Source of the DNA: Pseudomonas sp. MAG733B
GTDB lineage: Bacteria > Pseudomonadota > Gammaproteobacteria > Pseudomonadales > Pseudomonadaceae
Length of the DNA stretch: 64,000 nt
Reading direction: 5' to 3'
Assembly (NCBI RefSeq): GCF_036884845.1
Contig: NZ_CP145732.1
Location: 2,294,001 to 2,358,000 of the forward strand
The notes under the pieces were generated by a model. The model was not told the origin of the DNA, searched no databases, and worked only from the letters and a program-made list of their open reading frames with translations. The translations under genes and the position numbers were made by a program. Below, piece by piece: positions 34,762 to 43,881 of the stretch (position 1 is its first letter; each line of letters opens with the position of its first letter).

Positions 34762-35826
34762 TTACTTCATTTCGACAATGACTTCTTCGTTCCACTTCTG
34801 CGGCAGAGCCTTGGAAGTCTTCTCCCAAGCATCCGCGTCCTTGATCGGCGTGACCTTTTTGTACTGCTCGTTCGGCAGCAGCTTGGCTTTCACGTCGTCT
34901 GGCAGCGTGATGTGCTCGGCGCGGATCGGACGGGCGTTGCCTTTGGCCAGGTTGATCTGGCCGGCGTCGCTGAAGATGTACTCGCGGGTCAGCTTGGCGG
35001 CGTTCGGGTTTTTCGCGTATTTGTTGATGATGGTGGTGTAACCGGAAATCACCGAACCGTCGGACGGGATCAGCACCACGTAGTCATCCGGGTTGGCCAT
35101 CTTGGCCTTGTAGCTCAGACCGTTGAAGTCCCAGACCACTCCGACTTCGATTTCGCCTTTTTCCATGGCACCGATGACCGGGTTGGACATCGACAGGCGA
35201 CCCTGCTTGGCGATGTCGGCGAACAGCAGCAGCGCAGGTTTCAGGTTCTTCTCGTCGCCACCGTTGGCCAGTGCCGCGGCCAGAACGCCGTTCGCAGCCT
35301 GGGCAGCGGTGCTTACGTCGCCGATGGAAACCTTGTATTTGCCGGTCTTGAGGTCAGACCACTTGGTCGGCACTTCGGAACCGTGCAGCAGCTTTTTGTT
35401 GACGATGAAGGCGATGGTGCCGGTGTAAGCCAGAGCCCAGTTGCCGTCCTTGTCCTTGGCCCAATCAGGAATCTGATCCCAGGTCGAAGGCTTGTACGGT
35501 TGCACCACGCCTTGCTTGACCGCGATCGGGCCGAAGGCGGCACCGACGTCGCCGATGTCGGCGCTGGCGTTGTCTTTTTCAGCGGCGAACTTGGCGATTT
35601 CCTGCGCCGAGCTCATGTCGGTGTCGATGTGTTTCAGGCCGTATTTCTTGGCCAGGTCTTCCCAGGTGCCTTTCCAGTTGGCCCAGTCATCGGGCATGCC
35701 GACGCTGTTGACTGCGCCTTCCGCTTTCGCAGCGGCTTCCAGGGTTTTCAAATCATCAGCCGCCATGGCGGCGGTGCACATGGCAATGGTCGAGCCTAAC
35801 AGTGATGCCAGGAAAAACTGTTTCAT
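34762..35826 (-). CDS. ABC importer periplasmic binding protein
   Basis: A 354-residue secreted protein with a signal peptide cleaved at about AAMA/ADD (MKQFFLASLLGSTIAMCTAAMA). The mature part is a type II periplasmic binding fold like iron, polyamine and phosphonate binding proteins (EGEIEVGVVWDFNGLSYKAK-like segments, YTGTIAFIVNKK). First gene of the minus-strand operon binding protein, phosphatase, two permeases, ATPase, HAD. The enzymes in the operon point to an organophosphorus substrate such as a phosphonate or phosphate ester; this is inference. It diverges from the UTRA regulator gene across 362 bases. Confidence 0.86.
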   Translation of the reverse strand: MKQFFLASLLGSTIAMCTAAMAADDLKTLEAAAKAEGAVNSVGMPDDWANWKGTWEDLAKKYGLKHIDTDMSSAQEIAKFAAEKDNASADIGDVGAAFGPIAVKQGVVQPYKPSTWDQIPDWAKDKDGNWALAYTGTIAFIVNKKLLHGSEVPTKWSDLKTGKYKVSIGDVSTAAQAANGVLAAALANGGDEKNLKPALLLFADIAKQGRLSMSNPVIGAMEKGEIEVGVVWDFNGLSYKAKMANPDDYVVLIPSDGSVISGYTTIINKYAKNPNAAKLTREYIFSDAGQINLAKGNARPIRAEHITLPDDVKAKLLPNEQYKKVTPIKDADAWEKTSKALPQKWNEEVIVEMK

Positions 35827-35873
35827 TCCGAAGCTCCTTGGGTCGTGTTCAACGCTGCGATTGCGGTTGGTGT

Positions 35874-35885
35874 TGGTCTAGGTCA
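35874..35885. promoter_or_regulatory. Candidate UTRA-regulator operator upstream of the ABC operon
   Basis: TGGTCTAGGTCA, palindromic at TG..CTAG..CA, 48 bases upstream of the binding protein start codon. Confidence 0.45.
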
Positions 35886-36161
35886 GCAATACCTGAGCCA
35901 ATCTAAGGGGGCTGGATGACACTTTGATGTCGTTCATCGCCCGGCAAGACTTTTATTTGCTCGATATTGGCGGCTGCCAGCTAAGCGTAGACCATAGGCA
36001 AAGGCCCGCTACGCAAGGACTTGGCCGATGTATTGCACGGTTTTTAAATGACCGCCGGGATGACCGTCTGGAGACTTGTCATCTCTCAGTCATCTGCACT
36101 GCCTACGCTTGCAGGACATTGATTGAATCGATTTTCAGCGCGGTTCTGCCCCGAAACAGTG

Positions 36162-36175
36162 CTGGTCTAGTCCAG
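36162..36175. promoter_or_regulatory. Candidate UTRA-regulator operator upstream of its own gene
   Basis: CTGGTCTAGTCCAG is a palindrome apart from two inner bases (CTGG-CTAG-CCAG). It lies 13 bases before the regulator's ATG. It shares TGGTCTAG with 35874-35881 upstream of the operon on the other strand. Confidence 0.5.
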
Positions 36176-36188
36176 ATAGGTAACGTTG

Positions 36189-36902
36189 ATGCGCGATGAG
36201 GCTACAAAAGCGGTGACAGCGATTGGCCAGGTTCTTCAGGAACAGCTCGACCACGGGCTGCTGGCGCCTGGCAGCAAATTGCCGGCCGAGCGCAAGCTCA
36301 GTGAGTTGTTTGGCACCACGCGGATCACTGTGCGTGAGGCGTTGTTGCAGCTGGAATCTCAGGGGCAGATTTACCGTGAGGAGCGCCGGGGCTGGTTCGT
36401 ATCGCCGCCGCGCCTGGCCTATAACCTGATGCAGCGCAGTCACTTTCACGCGATGGTTGGCGCCCAGGGGCGGGTGCCATCGACTGAGGTGATTTCTGCG
36501 CGTTTGCAGCCGGCGTCGGCGGCGGTCTGTGCCTGGTTGCAGTTGCCAGCGCTGTCGAGCGTGATTCAGATCTGCCGTTCGCGGCGCATTGATGGGCGGC
36601 TGGTGTTGTATGTGGAGCATTACCTGAACCCGCAGTATTTTCCGGGGATTCTGGATTTTGACTTGAATCAGTCGATTACCGAGCTTTATGCGCGGCACTA
36701 CGATTTGCACTACGGGCGGGTGCGGTTCGAGATTGTGCCGACGGCGTTGTCGGTGGATGCGGCGGCGGCCTTGCGCGTGTCAGTGGGCAGCCCGGGCTTG
36801 AGCATTGCCCGGGTCAATTATGATCAGCATGAGCGGTTGATCGATTGTGATCTGGAGTTTTGGCGGCATGATGCGATTCATGTCGGCGTCGACGTCCTGT
36901 AG
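36189..36902 (+). CDS. GntR-family regulator with UTRA domain (PhnR/HutC-like)
   Basis: A 237-residue regulator. The N-terminal winged helix (about 8-70) has LAPGSKLPAERKLSELFGTTRITVREALLQLES, a GntR signature. The C-terminal UTRA ligand domain (about 90-230) has the typical ICRSRRIDGRLVLYVEHYLNP. It most likely represses the divergent ABC operon and binds its substrate or a metabolite. AGGTAACG precedes the ATG. Its stop codon TAG lies inside the CTGTAGGAG of the REP that follows, so the last Leu and the stop are provided by the repeat. Confidence 0.88.
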   Translation: MRDEATKAVTAIGQVLQEQLDHGLLAPGSKLPAERKLSELFGTTRITVREALLQLESQGQIYREERRGWFVSPPRLAYNLMQRSHFHAMVGAQGRVPSTEVISARLQPASAAVCAWLQLPALSSVIQICRSRRIDGRLVLYVEHYLNPQYFPGILDFDLNQSITELYARHYDLHYGRVRFEIVPTALSVDAAAALRVSVGSPGLSIARVNYDQHERLIDCDLEFWRHDAIHVGVDVL

Positions 36903-36980
36903 GAGTTGCCGCAGGCTGCGATCTTTTGATTCTGTTTTTTGAAAAGATCAAAAGATCGCAGCCTGCGGCAGCTCCTACAG
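36898..36980. repeat. REP pair overlapping the regulator's stop codon
   Basis: Arms 36898-36930 and 36947-36980 (CTGCCGCAGGCTGCGATCTTTT type) are near-perfect inverse copies. The left arm begins in the last codons of the UTRA gene. Confidence 0.84.
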
Positions 36981-39140
36981 AGGCTGTTCTTTTTCTGGGC
37001 CGCCACCAGCAGTCACCACCTGCACACTCAACCGCGGCGTCGCCAGTTCCATCCCCGCTTCATCCAGATGCCGTTTCAGTGACAGATTGAACGCCCGGGA
37101 AACTTCCCACTGTTTGATCGGCGCGGTCTTGAACCGGGCGCGGAGTATCGCGTTGCCGGACTCGAAACTTTCCACGCCTTGAATCTCCAGCGGCGACCAG
37201 ATGTTGCGTCGTTGCAGCGGATCGGTGCGCATTTTCTGGCCGACTTCGCGCATCAGTTTGATCGCGCTGTCGATGTCCATGCTGGCAGGCACTGCGACCC
37301 GGAAGATCGCGTAGCCGAATTCCCGGGAGTAGTTCTTGATGCTTTTGATTTCGCTGAACGGGATGGTGTGGACGATGCCGTCGATGTCCCGCAGGCGCAC
37401 GGTGCGGATGGTCAGGCCTTCGACGGTGCCGAGGTGGCCGCCGACGTCGACGTAGTCGTCGATGGCCAGGGAGTCTTCGATGATGATGAACAGCCCGGTG
37501 ATCAAGTCGGCCACCAGCGACTGCGCGCCGAAACCGATGGCCAGGCCGATCACACCGGCACCGGCCAGCAGTGGCGTGACGTTCATCCCCATGTTCGCCA
37601 GGGCGACGATCAGCGCAATGATGAAGATCGCCACGAACAGCACGTTGCGGATCAGCGGCATCATCGTTTGCGCCCGAGCGTTCGCCAGGCCTTTGCGTGA
37701 GCGGGTGAGGGCGTGGTGCACGGCGGTGTCGCTGAGGATCCAGACCAGCCAGGCGAAGATCAGTGTGCCTATGAGGCTGAACAACTTGACGCTGACTTCA
37801 TGGCCTTCACCTTCGGTAAACGCAATCAGCGACATGCCCCAGACCCGCAGGCCGAGTTCGATGAACGCCAGCCATACCAGCAGATGCGCGAGGGTGTAGA
37901 AGAAGCTTTTCAGGCGCTCGGAATACAGTGCGTGGCGCTTCACACCGCGTTGCGGTTTGAGGGCGTGGCGGCGGACCAGGCCGTTGATGACCATGCACAA
38001 CACTAGCAGCACGGTGCAGATCAGCGATTGGCGCAGCGCGGTGCTGGTATCGCCGGCGGAAACGAACGTGGCGAACAGTGAAATGCCCACCAGTACCAGC
38101 GCCGGGACGTACCAGAAGGTGCCGAGGATTTCGATGGTGTCGCTGAGGGCGCGGCGGGTCAGGCGTCGGGACAGCGGCTGGTTGCGTATCAAGTGGGCGA
38201 TCGGGCGGCGGAATCGCAGGATGAACAACCCGGTGGACAGCGCCGCCAACACATTGGCCACCGTCGCTGCGGTATGTGCCAGATGCACGCCGAGGCTTTC
38301 GATCAGGCGCGGGTCGCTCAGGGCTTCACCGAACGCGGCGAAGCTGCCGATCAGCCACAACGGGCGAAAGGCTTGATGCCGCAAAATGTACAGGGCGCGG
38401 TGGCGGTGTGGGCCGTCGAGCAGGGAAAAGGCGATCACGCAGATCGCGGAGAAACAGGTGCCAACCACCAGCGCATAGGCCAGCACCATGGCCAGGCTTT
38501 TGCCCAGTGAAGAAGGCAGGGCGTAGCTCATGTAGACCGTGATCACCAAGGCAATCAGCCATGGCCCGAGCTTGCGCAAAGCGAAGCGCAGCATGTCCAG
38601 CGCCCTGGGGTGTTGCGGCAGTTCTTCGGTCAGGCCGAAGCGCATGCGCACCCGGTGGCTGACCCAGATCAGCGCCGCTGCCAACAGGCTCCAGACCATC
38701 AGAATCACGGCGAAGGCGAAAATGATCGGCAGCCATTCGTTGGCCGGCAGCACCAGCGCTGTCAGTTCGTCGCTGGCCAGGTCGAACTCGCTGGTCCAAC
38801 GGGTGAGCGGACTGTCGGCGCCGGAAAATTGTTTTTCGAAGCTGGCCAGTGTCCCGCCAATAAGGCCCAGCACGCCTTGCTCGGTGGCCGGTTGGGCCTT
38901 CTTCGTGGCGTCGCGCAGTTTCTTCAGATCGGCCAGCAATTTGCTTCGCTGCTGATCGTTCTCCAGCGACTTGATCACTTCATCCAGGGATTGCCCCAGA
39001 GGTTCTTGTGCCTCGGGCTGGGTTTTCGCCGAACTGTTGAGCAGGCTCGGCAAGCCGACTGCCTGGGCGGGCGCCATCGGCAGCAGCGTCATCAGGCAGA
39101 CAAGGAAAAAACACGGCAGGGCAAACAGACGAGCGAACAC
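36975..39140 (-). CDS. Large MscS-family mechanosensitive channel (YbiO-like)
   Basis: A 721-residue inner-membrane protein. A signal peptide (to about AQA, residue 26) precedes a periplasmic segment, then about ten hydrophobic segments. The MscS core (about 505-640) has the pore helix GAGVIGLAIGFGAQSLVADLITG and the beta domain around GLTIRTVRLRDIDGIVHTIPFSEI. Residues 27-125 form a charged N-terminal domain that may be coiled (DEVIKSLENDQQRSKLLADLKKL). It releases solutes upon osmotic downshock in characterised relatives. GTG start at 39140 with GAGG 11 bases upstream. Confidence 0.88.
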   Translation of the reverse strand: MFARLFALPCFFLVCLMTLLPMAPAQAVGLPSLLNSSAKTQPEAQEPLGQSLDEVIKSLENDQQRSKLLADLKKLRDATKKAQPATEQGVLGLIGGTLASFEKQFSGADSPLTRWTSEFDLASDELTALVLPANEWLPIIFAFAVILMVWSLLAAALIWVSHRVRMRFGLTEELPQHPRALDMLRFALRKLGPWLIALVITVYMSYALPSSLGKSLAMVLAYALVVGTCFSAICVIAFSLLDGPHRHRALYILRHQAFRPLWLIGSFAAFGEALSDPRLIESLGVHLAHTAATVANVLAALSTGLFILRFRRPIAHLIRNQPLSRRLTRRALSDTIEILGTFWYVPALVLVGISLFATFVSAGDTSTALRQSLICTVLLVLCMVINGLVRRHALKPQRGVKRHALYSERLKSFFYTLAHLLVWLAFIELGLRVWGMSLIAFTEGEGHEVSVKLFSLIGTLIFAWLVWILSDTAVHHALTRSRKGLANARAQTMMPLIRNVLFVAIFIIALIVALANMGMNVTPLLAGAGVIGLAIGFGAQSLVADLITGLFIIIEDSLAIDDYVDVGGHLGTVEGLTIRTVRLRDIDGIVHTIPFSEIKSIKNYSREFGYAIFRVAVPASMDIDSAIKLMREVGQKMRTDPLQRRNIWSPLEIQGVESFESGNAILRARFKTAPIKQWEVSRAFNLSLKRHLDEAGMELATPRLSVQVVTAGGGPEKEQPL

Positions 39141-39217
39141 TAGGCGGTCAACCTCGGAGTGAGCGGGTCGACCGAGTGTACGAGCCCGTCAAAATCAATG
39201 CGAGTCAGGGTGCGGAT

Positions 39218-39394
39218 TTATTCGTTGAGTTTGGCGAGGATCTTGATAACCACGGTGGCGAAGATCGTCAACATGCCTATCCACATGGCGAACACGCCGA
39301 GGTTCTTGTCACGAAAGTTGAAGCCGATCGCCAACAGGAGCATTCCGGCAAGAATCGGGATCAGCATGGCGTGGAAGGTGGACATCGAGATCAT
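39218..39394 (-). CDS. Small membrane protein of unknown function (58 residues)
   Basis: A 58-residue protein with two hydrophobic helices joined by a charged turn: the first is MLIPILAGMLLLAIGF and the second is FAMWIGMLTIFATVVI, with RDKN between. AAGG lies 8 bases before the ATG at 39394; a Met three codons in lacks this. It is upstream of and in the same orientation as the MscS gene (77-base gap). Codon use and a clean start/stop support a real gene; no family or function is known to me. Confidence 0.65.
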   Translation of the reverse strand: MISMSTFHAMLIPILAGMLLLAIGFNFRDKNLGVFAMWIGMLTIFATVVIKILAKLNE

Positions 39395-39460
39395 GGCGAC
39401 TGCCTTGTCGAAAGGGATGATTAAAGTCTAGGTGGCTTTTGGATGGTCGGTAGTGAGGTG

Positions 39461-39495
39461 TGTAGGAGCTGCCGCAGGCTGCGGCAGCTCCTACA
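39461..39495. repeat. Single fused REP hairpin
   Basis: TGTAGGAGCTGCCGCA (39461-39476) and its inverse complement (39480-39495) with only GGC between. It looks like a REP pair whose spacer is lost. It lies just behind apeB and could act as a terminator. Confidence 0.8.
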
Positions 39496-39499
39496 GGTG

Positions 39500-40789
39500 T
39501 TACGGCAATTCGCGGCAGGCGTAGAACGCGCTCAGCACTTTGACCAGATGCGCCAGGTCATGGCTGCCGCACAGCTCACGGATCGAGTGCATGGCGAACG
39601 TCGGCAGGCCGATGTCCACGGTGCGCACGCCCAGGTGGCTGGCGGTGATCGGGCCGATGGTCGAGCCGCAGCCCATGTCGCTGCGCACCACGAAACTCTG
39701 CACCGGCACTTCTTCGGCCATGCACAGGTGACGGAAGAATCCGGCGGTTTCGCTGTTGGTGGCGTAGCGCTGGTTGCTGTTGACCTTGATCACCGGGCCG
39801 GCATTGAGTTTCGGGCCGTGGTTGGCGTCGTGCTTCTCCGCGTAGTTCGGGTGCACGCCGTGGGCGTTGTCAGCGGAAACCAGCAGGGATTTCTGAATTG
39901 TGCGTACGAATTCATCACCTTCAGGCAACAGGCGACGCAGCGTCTGCTCAAGCATCGGACCATCGGCGCCGCAGGCCGAGCATGAACCGACTTCTTCGTG
40001 ATCGTTGCACACCAGCACGCAGGTTTCGTCGGTGTCCGCAGTCAACAATGCTTGCAGGCCGGCGTAGCACGACAACAGGTTGTCCAGGCGCGCACCGGCG
40101 ATGAAGTCACCGTGCAAACCGATGACGGCGGCGCTTTGGGTGTCGTAGAAGCTCAGCTCGTAATCGAGCACCACGTCGGCGTTCAGACCGTGTTCGCGGG
40201 CGAGCTGGTCGGTGATCACCGCGCGGAAATCCACGCGTTCGTCACCGGCGAACTGCGCCAGCACTGGCGGCAATTCGGTCTGGGCATTGATCGCCCAGCC
40301 CATGTTGGCTTCACGGTTGAGGTGAATGGCCAGGTTCGGGATGATCGCGATCGGTGCCTTGAAGTCGATCAACTGGCTCTCGACCTTGCCGTCACGGCGG
40401 AAGGTCACGCGGCCGGCGAGGGACAGGTCGCGGTCGAACCACGGTGCCAGTAGCGCGCCGCCGTAGACTTCGACGCCCAGTTGCCAGAAGCCCTGGCGTT
40501 GCAGTTCCGGTTGCGGCTTGACCCGCAGGCACGGGCTGTCCGTGTGGGCGCCGACCAGGCGAATCCCGCCGTGCAGCGGCGAGTGGCGACCCATTTTGAT
40601 CGCGACGATCGAAGAGTCGTTACGGGTGACGTAATAGCGGCCATTGGCTTCGGTGTGCCATGGCTCGCGTTCGTCGAGGCGTTGATAACCCGCCGCTTCC
40701 AGTCGCTGAACAAGGCTGGCGGTGGCATGGAACGGGGTAGGGGAGGCCTTGAGGAAGTCGATCAGGCCTTGGTTCAACTCTTCGCGCAT
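39500..40789 (-). CDS. apeB: M18 family aminopeptidase ApeB
   Basis: A 429-residue zinc aminopeptidase of the M18 family (aspartyl aminopeptidase type). Metal and active-site motifs are visible: [13 protein letters not shown] (first His/Asp), [35 protein letters not shown], and the C-terminal [11 protein letters not shown]. It removes N-terminal residues, often acidic ones, in the cytosol. GGAG lies 6 bases before ATG 40789; the open frame further upstream (to 41176) lies antisense to other sequence and the RluA gene and is not coding. Confidence 0.93.
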   Translation of the reverse strand: MREELNQGLIDFLKASPTPFHATASLVQRLEAAGYQRLDEREPWHTEANGRYYVTRNDSSIVAIKMGRHSPLHGGIRLVGAHTDSPCLRVKPQPELQRQGFWQLGVEVYGGALLAPWFDRDLSLAGRVTFRRDGKVESQLIDFKAPIAIIPNLAIHLNREANMGWAINAQTELPPVLAQFAGDERVDFRAVITDQLAREHGLNADVVLDYELSFYDTQSAAVIGLHGDFIAGARLDNLLSCYAGLQALLTADTDETCVLVCNDHEEVGSCSACGADGPMLEQTLRRLLPEGDEFVRTIQKSLLVSADNAHGVHPNYAEKHDANHGPKLNAGPVIKVNSNQRYATNSETAGFFRHLCMAEEVPVQSFVVRSDMGCGSTIGPITASHLGVRTVDIGLPTFAMHSIRELCGSHDLAHLVKVLSAFYACRELP

Positions 40790-40890
40790 AAGTAGCTCCA
40801 GACAGCAGTGGGGCCAGTTTAACGTATTGGTCAGAGAATTGGCGGGGGGAGTGCTGGTTAGGCGGTCCCCGGTATCGGGCCTGGAGGAGA

Positions 40891-40926
40891 TCCCTGTAGG
40901 AGCGAGCTTGCTCGCTCCTACAGGGA
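40891..40926. repeat. Perfect 16-bp palindrome, single fused REP-type hairpin
   Basis: TCCCTGTAGGAGCGAG and its exact inverse complement with CTTG between. It lies between the rluA-type gene's stop and the apeB start. Confidence 0.8.
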
Positions 40927-40937
40927 TTGCTTTTGCT

Positions 40938-41573
40938 TTAGAACGGGGCCGGACACTCGAAGCGCAGGCGTTCGCCGGTCTGCGGATGCGTGAAGCTGAG
41001 CATGCTCGCGTGCAGGCACAGGCGCGGCCAGGCGGCCAGGGCTTGTTCGTGGGCGTAGAGCCCATCGCCGAGCAGCGGGTGGCCGATGGAGAGCATGTGT
41101 ACGCGTAATTGGTGCGAACGGCCGGTGATCGGCGTGAGCTCCACGCGGCACCAGTCGCCGCAACGCTCCAGCACACGCCAGAAGGTCAGGGCGTTCTTGC
41201 CGAATTCATGGTCGACCACGTGGCGAGGCTTGGTCGGTGGGTCGTAGCGCAGCGGCAAGTCGATGCTGCCGCTATCCAGCTCGGGTTGACCCCAGCACAG
41301 TGCGGTGTAGGCCTTTTCGGTTTCGCGGTCGTGAAATTGCCGAGACAGTTCACGGTGCGTATCGGGATCGCGGGCCAGCAGGATGATGCCGGAGGTTTCC
41401 CAATCCAGCCGATGGACGATTCGCGCTTCCGGGTAACCGTTTTCCTGCAGGCGGGTAATCAGGCAGTCCTTGTTGTCATCGGCCCGGCCTGGGACGGAGA
41501 GCAACAAAGTCGGTTTGTTCACCACCAGTACGGCGGCGTCCTGATGAATGATGTGGACATTGGACAACGGCAT
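40938..41573 (-). CDS. RluA-family pseudouridine synthase
   Basis: A 211-residue RNA-modifying enzyme. The catalytic motif [18 protein letters not shown] contains the HRLD Asp (D57) of the RluA family. It also has the [13 protein letters not shown] motif that follows in the fold. It lacks an S4 domain, as RluA itself does. It changes uridine to pseudouridine in tRNA and/or rRNA; the target positions cannot be told from sequence. GAGG is 8 bases before the ATG. Confidence 0.88.
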   Translation of the reverse strand: MPLSNVHIIHQDAAVLVVNKPTLLLSVPGRADDNKDCLITRLQENGYPEARIVHRLDWETSGIILLARDPDTHRELSRQFHDRETEKAYTALCWGQPELDSGSIDLPLRYDPPTKPRHVVDHEFGKNALTFWRVLERCGDWCRVELTPITGRSHQLRVHMLSIGHPLLGDGLYAHEQALAAWPRLCLHASMLSFTHPQTGERLRFECPAPF

Positions 41574-41623
41574 TAAAACAGCCTCGTAACAAACGCCAAC
41601 GGCGGCTCAGGCCTCCCGTTCTC

Positions 41624-41711
41624 TGTGGGAGCAAAGCTTGCTCGCGATTCAGGCAACTCGGTATTCAGAAAAACCGAGGTGATGCTATCGCGAGCAAGCC
41701 TTGCTCCTGCA
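41624..41711. repeat. REP pair (GTGGGAGCAAAGCTTGCTCG type)
   Basis: Arms 41624-41648 and 41687-41711, mostly complementary with a few mismatches. It lies between minE and the pseudouridine synthase gene. Confidence 0.8.
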
Positions 41712-41755
41712 AAATGCAGGAAAGCCTGAGCCGCCGTGGCTCCAGCCGGATCGAC

Positions 41756-42010
41756 TCAGCGATCTGGCAGGGTGATATTGAGTTCCAGAATCGAGCAGCT
41801 GCCCTGGCTTTCCAGTGCGACATGCACGTCATCGGACCCGATATTGACGTACTTGCGAATCACCTCGACCAGTTCCTTCTGCAAGGCCGGCAGGTAGTCC
41901 GGGGTGCTGCGTTGGCCGCGTTCGTGCGCCACGATGATCTGTAGACGCTCTTTCGCTACCGACGCGGTGCTTTGCTTTTTGTTGGCACGAAAGAAGTCAA
42001 AAAGGTTCAT
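41756..42010 (-). CDS. minE: Cell division topological specificity factor MinE
   Basis: An 84-residue protein starting [31 protein letters not shown]. The N-terminal amphipathic, MinD-binding segment and the conserved middle match MinE, and the length is normal. It drives MinCD oscillation between the cell poles. It follows minD at a 3-base gap on the minus strand. Confidence 0.96.
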   Translation of the reverse strand: MNLFDFFRANKKQSTASVAKERLQIIVAHERGQRSTPDYLPALQKELVEVIRKYVNIGSDDVHVALESQGSCSILELNITLPDR

Positions 42011-42013
42011 TGC

Positions 42014-42826
42014 TTAGTTGCCTCCAAACAGGCGCTCGAAGAATCCCTTCTTCTGTACATCAAGGAAACGATGCTCCACGGTTTTGCCCAGCAGGCGGTC
42101 AACGGTATCGCTGTAGGCCTGGCCGGCATCGCTCTGGTCGTCGAGGATCACGGGAACGCCCTGGTTGGATGCCTTGAGCACCGCCTGGGATTCCGGGATC
42201 ACGCCGAGCAGGGTCACCGATAGGATTTCCTTGACGTCTTCGACGCCAAGCATTTCGCCTTTTTCGACACGCTCCGGGTGGTAGCGGGTGATCAGCAGGT
42301 GTTCCTTGATCGGGTCTTCACCGCGTTCGGCGCGACGGGACTTGCTGGCCAGCAGGCCGAGCATGCGGTCGGAGTCACGTACCGAGGACACTTCCGGGTT
42401 GGTCACGACGATCGCTTCGTCAGCGAAGTACATGGCCAGGTGGGCGCCTTTCTCGATGCCCGCCGGGGAGTCGCAGACCACGAACTCAAAGTCTTCCTTG
42501 AGTTGCATCAGGACTTTTTCCACGCCTTCGACGGTCAACGCGTCTTTGTCGCGGGTCTGGCTGGCGGCCAGCACGTAGAGATTTTCCAGGCGCTTGTCTT
42601 TGATCAGGGCCTGTTGCAGGTTGGCTTCGCCGTTGACCACGTTGACGAAGTCATACACCACGCGGCGCTCGCAACCCATGATCAGGTCGAGGTTACGCAA
42701 GCCCACGTCGAAGTCGACGATCACTGTTTTGTGGCCGCGCAGAGCGAGGCCGGTACCGATAGCGGCGCTGGTGGTGGTCTTACCCACACCACCCTTGCCG
42801 GATGTAACCACGAGAATCTTGGCCAA
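42014..42826 (-). CDS. minD: Septum-site determining ATPase MinD
   Basis: A 270-residue ParA/MinD-family ATPase with the deviant Walker A GKGGVGKTT (10-18), VDFDVGLRNLD, and a basic C-terminal amphipathic helix (QKKGFFERLFGG) for membrane binding. It recruits MinC to the membrane at the poles. Lies between minC and minE, all on the minus strand. Confidence 0.97.
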   Translation of the reverse strand: MAKILVVTSGKGGVGKTTTSAAIGTGLALRGHKTVIVDFDVGLRNLDLIMGCERRVVYDFVNVVNGEANLQQALIKDKRLENLYVLAASQTRDKDALTVEGVEKVLMQLKEDFEFVVCDSPAGIEKGAHLAMYFADEAIVVTNPEVSSVRDSDRMLGLLASKSRRAERGEDPIKEHLLITRYHPERVEKGEMLGVEDVKEILSVTLLGVIPESQAVLKASNQGVPVILDDQSDAGQAYSDTVDRLLGKTVEHRFLDVQKKGFFERLFGGN

Positions 42827-42927
42827 GGTGTTTCACCCCTAAGGAAAAAGGACTTTTAGCCCCTGAAAAACATCTCTTGAAAACTACTGCAGTCGGACAG
42901 CCTTGGCTGGAATTCGGTTTTAGCGGC

Positions 42928-42944
42928 GTTTACCCCCGGTAAAC
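42928..42944. promoter_or_regulatory. Palindrome in the minC-minD gap
   Basis: GTTTACC-CCC-GGTAAAC, perfect 7-bp arms, in the 199-base gap before minD. Could be an operator or small hairpin separating minC from minDE expression. No protein is known to me for it. Confidence 0.35.
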
Positions 42945-43025
42945 ACTGCTTTTGGCCTGTTTCCTACTTCGTTTGAGCCGTTTTCGCTACGTTTTAGAGA
43001 TGCTTGGAAAATGCGGCAGTATCCG

Positions 43026-43763
43026 TTAAAGACGAATGATGTTCAACACATCGCCCGACAGGCTGACCTGCACGCCCGAACCCCATAAAGGGTCGCGGCG
43101 CAGATCTTCGGAAACCTTGTAATGCCCGGCGATCGAGACCAGTTCAGCGCTCATTTGCTGACAGAAAATCCTGGCTTTCGTGTCGCCCTTGACGCCGGCC
43201 AACACGCGACCACGCATGGGGCCGTATACATGGATGTTGCCATCGGCGAGAAGTTCCGCCCCCGGACTGACCGAGGAGATCACCACCAGATCGCTGCCCT
43301 GGGCATAAATCTGCTGGCCACCACGTACTGGCGACGTGATGATTTTCGTCGGTTTGATGGTCGGTTCCGGCGGTTTTTCCGGTTTTTTCGCAGTCACGCC
43401 TTCATTCAGGTCCAGCGCACGCTCGCGGGCGCCGGAGGGCGGCAACACCGGCAGGTCGACGGCGATGGCGGCGGCGATGTCTTCGATACGGCTGGCTCGG
43501 ATCGCCAGGGTGCGCAGGCCATGCTGGCGGCACACGCGCATCAGGCCCGGCAAATCCACCGCGCCTTCACTGGCCGGGAGTTTGTCCAGGGCCAGTACCA
43601 GCGGCGCGTTGCTGAAAAAACCAGGCGCCTGGGCGACCTTGGCGGCCAACTGCCGGTCGAGGCCTTCGAGGTCGTTACGGGCCAGTTCCAGCACCGTAAT
43701 GGCGAGCATGCTGCCCTTTAGCTGGAACACGGGATCTTGGTCTAGCAGTTCGGTTTGGCTCAT
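43026..43763 (-). CDS. minC: Septum-site determining protein MinC
   Basis: A 245-residue FtsZ inhibitor. The N-terminal domain (about 1-115) contains [21 protein letters not shown] and the C-terminal beta-helical domain (about 135-245) has [41 protein letters not shown]. The start MSQTELLD is chosen as giving the usual length; MPTMSQ three codons earlier is possible and no strong ribosome site decides. A 199-base gap separates it from minD, larger than in E. coli. Confidence 0.94.
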   Translation of the reverse strand: MSQTELLDQDPVFQLKGSMLAITVLELARNDLEGLDRQLAAKVAQAPGFFSNAPLVLALDKLPASEGAVDLPGLMRVCRQHGLRTLAIRASRIEDIAAAIAVDLPVLPPSGARERALDLNEGVTAKKPEKPPEPTIKPTKIITSPVRGGQQIYAQGSDLVVISSVSPGAELLADGNIHVYGPMRGRVLAGVKGDTKARIFCQQMSAELVSIAGHYKVSEDLRRDPLWGSGVQVSLSGDVLNIIRL

Positions 43764-43881
43764 GGTCGGCATACAACGACTTGTCACTAAAAGTGCCGAG
43801 ACTTATAACGAGATCGCCCGCAGGCCGCAAGCCGGGTCGAACGATGTAGAATGCGCGGCCATTGTCTTTCCGGATGCATGA

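Larger units (their letters stand above)
35827..36188. promoter_or_regulatory. Divergent control region of the ABC operon and UTRA regulator
   Basis: A 362-base gene-free stretch between two divergent genes. It holds two copies of TGGTCTAG with a similar right end, TGGTCTAGGTCA (35874-35885) near the binding protein gene and TGGTCTAGTCCA (36163-36174) near the regulator. I see no further gene or terminator. Confidence 0.55.

Noticed and set aside
39500..41176. N-terminally extended ApeB of 558 residues
   Set aside because: The extension crosses the REP-type palindrome and runs over the RluA gene; the ATG at 40789 has a proper ribosome site and gives family length.
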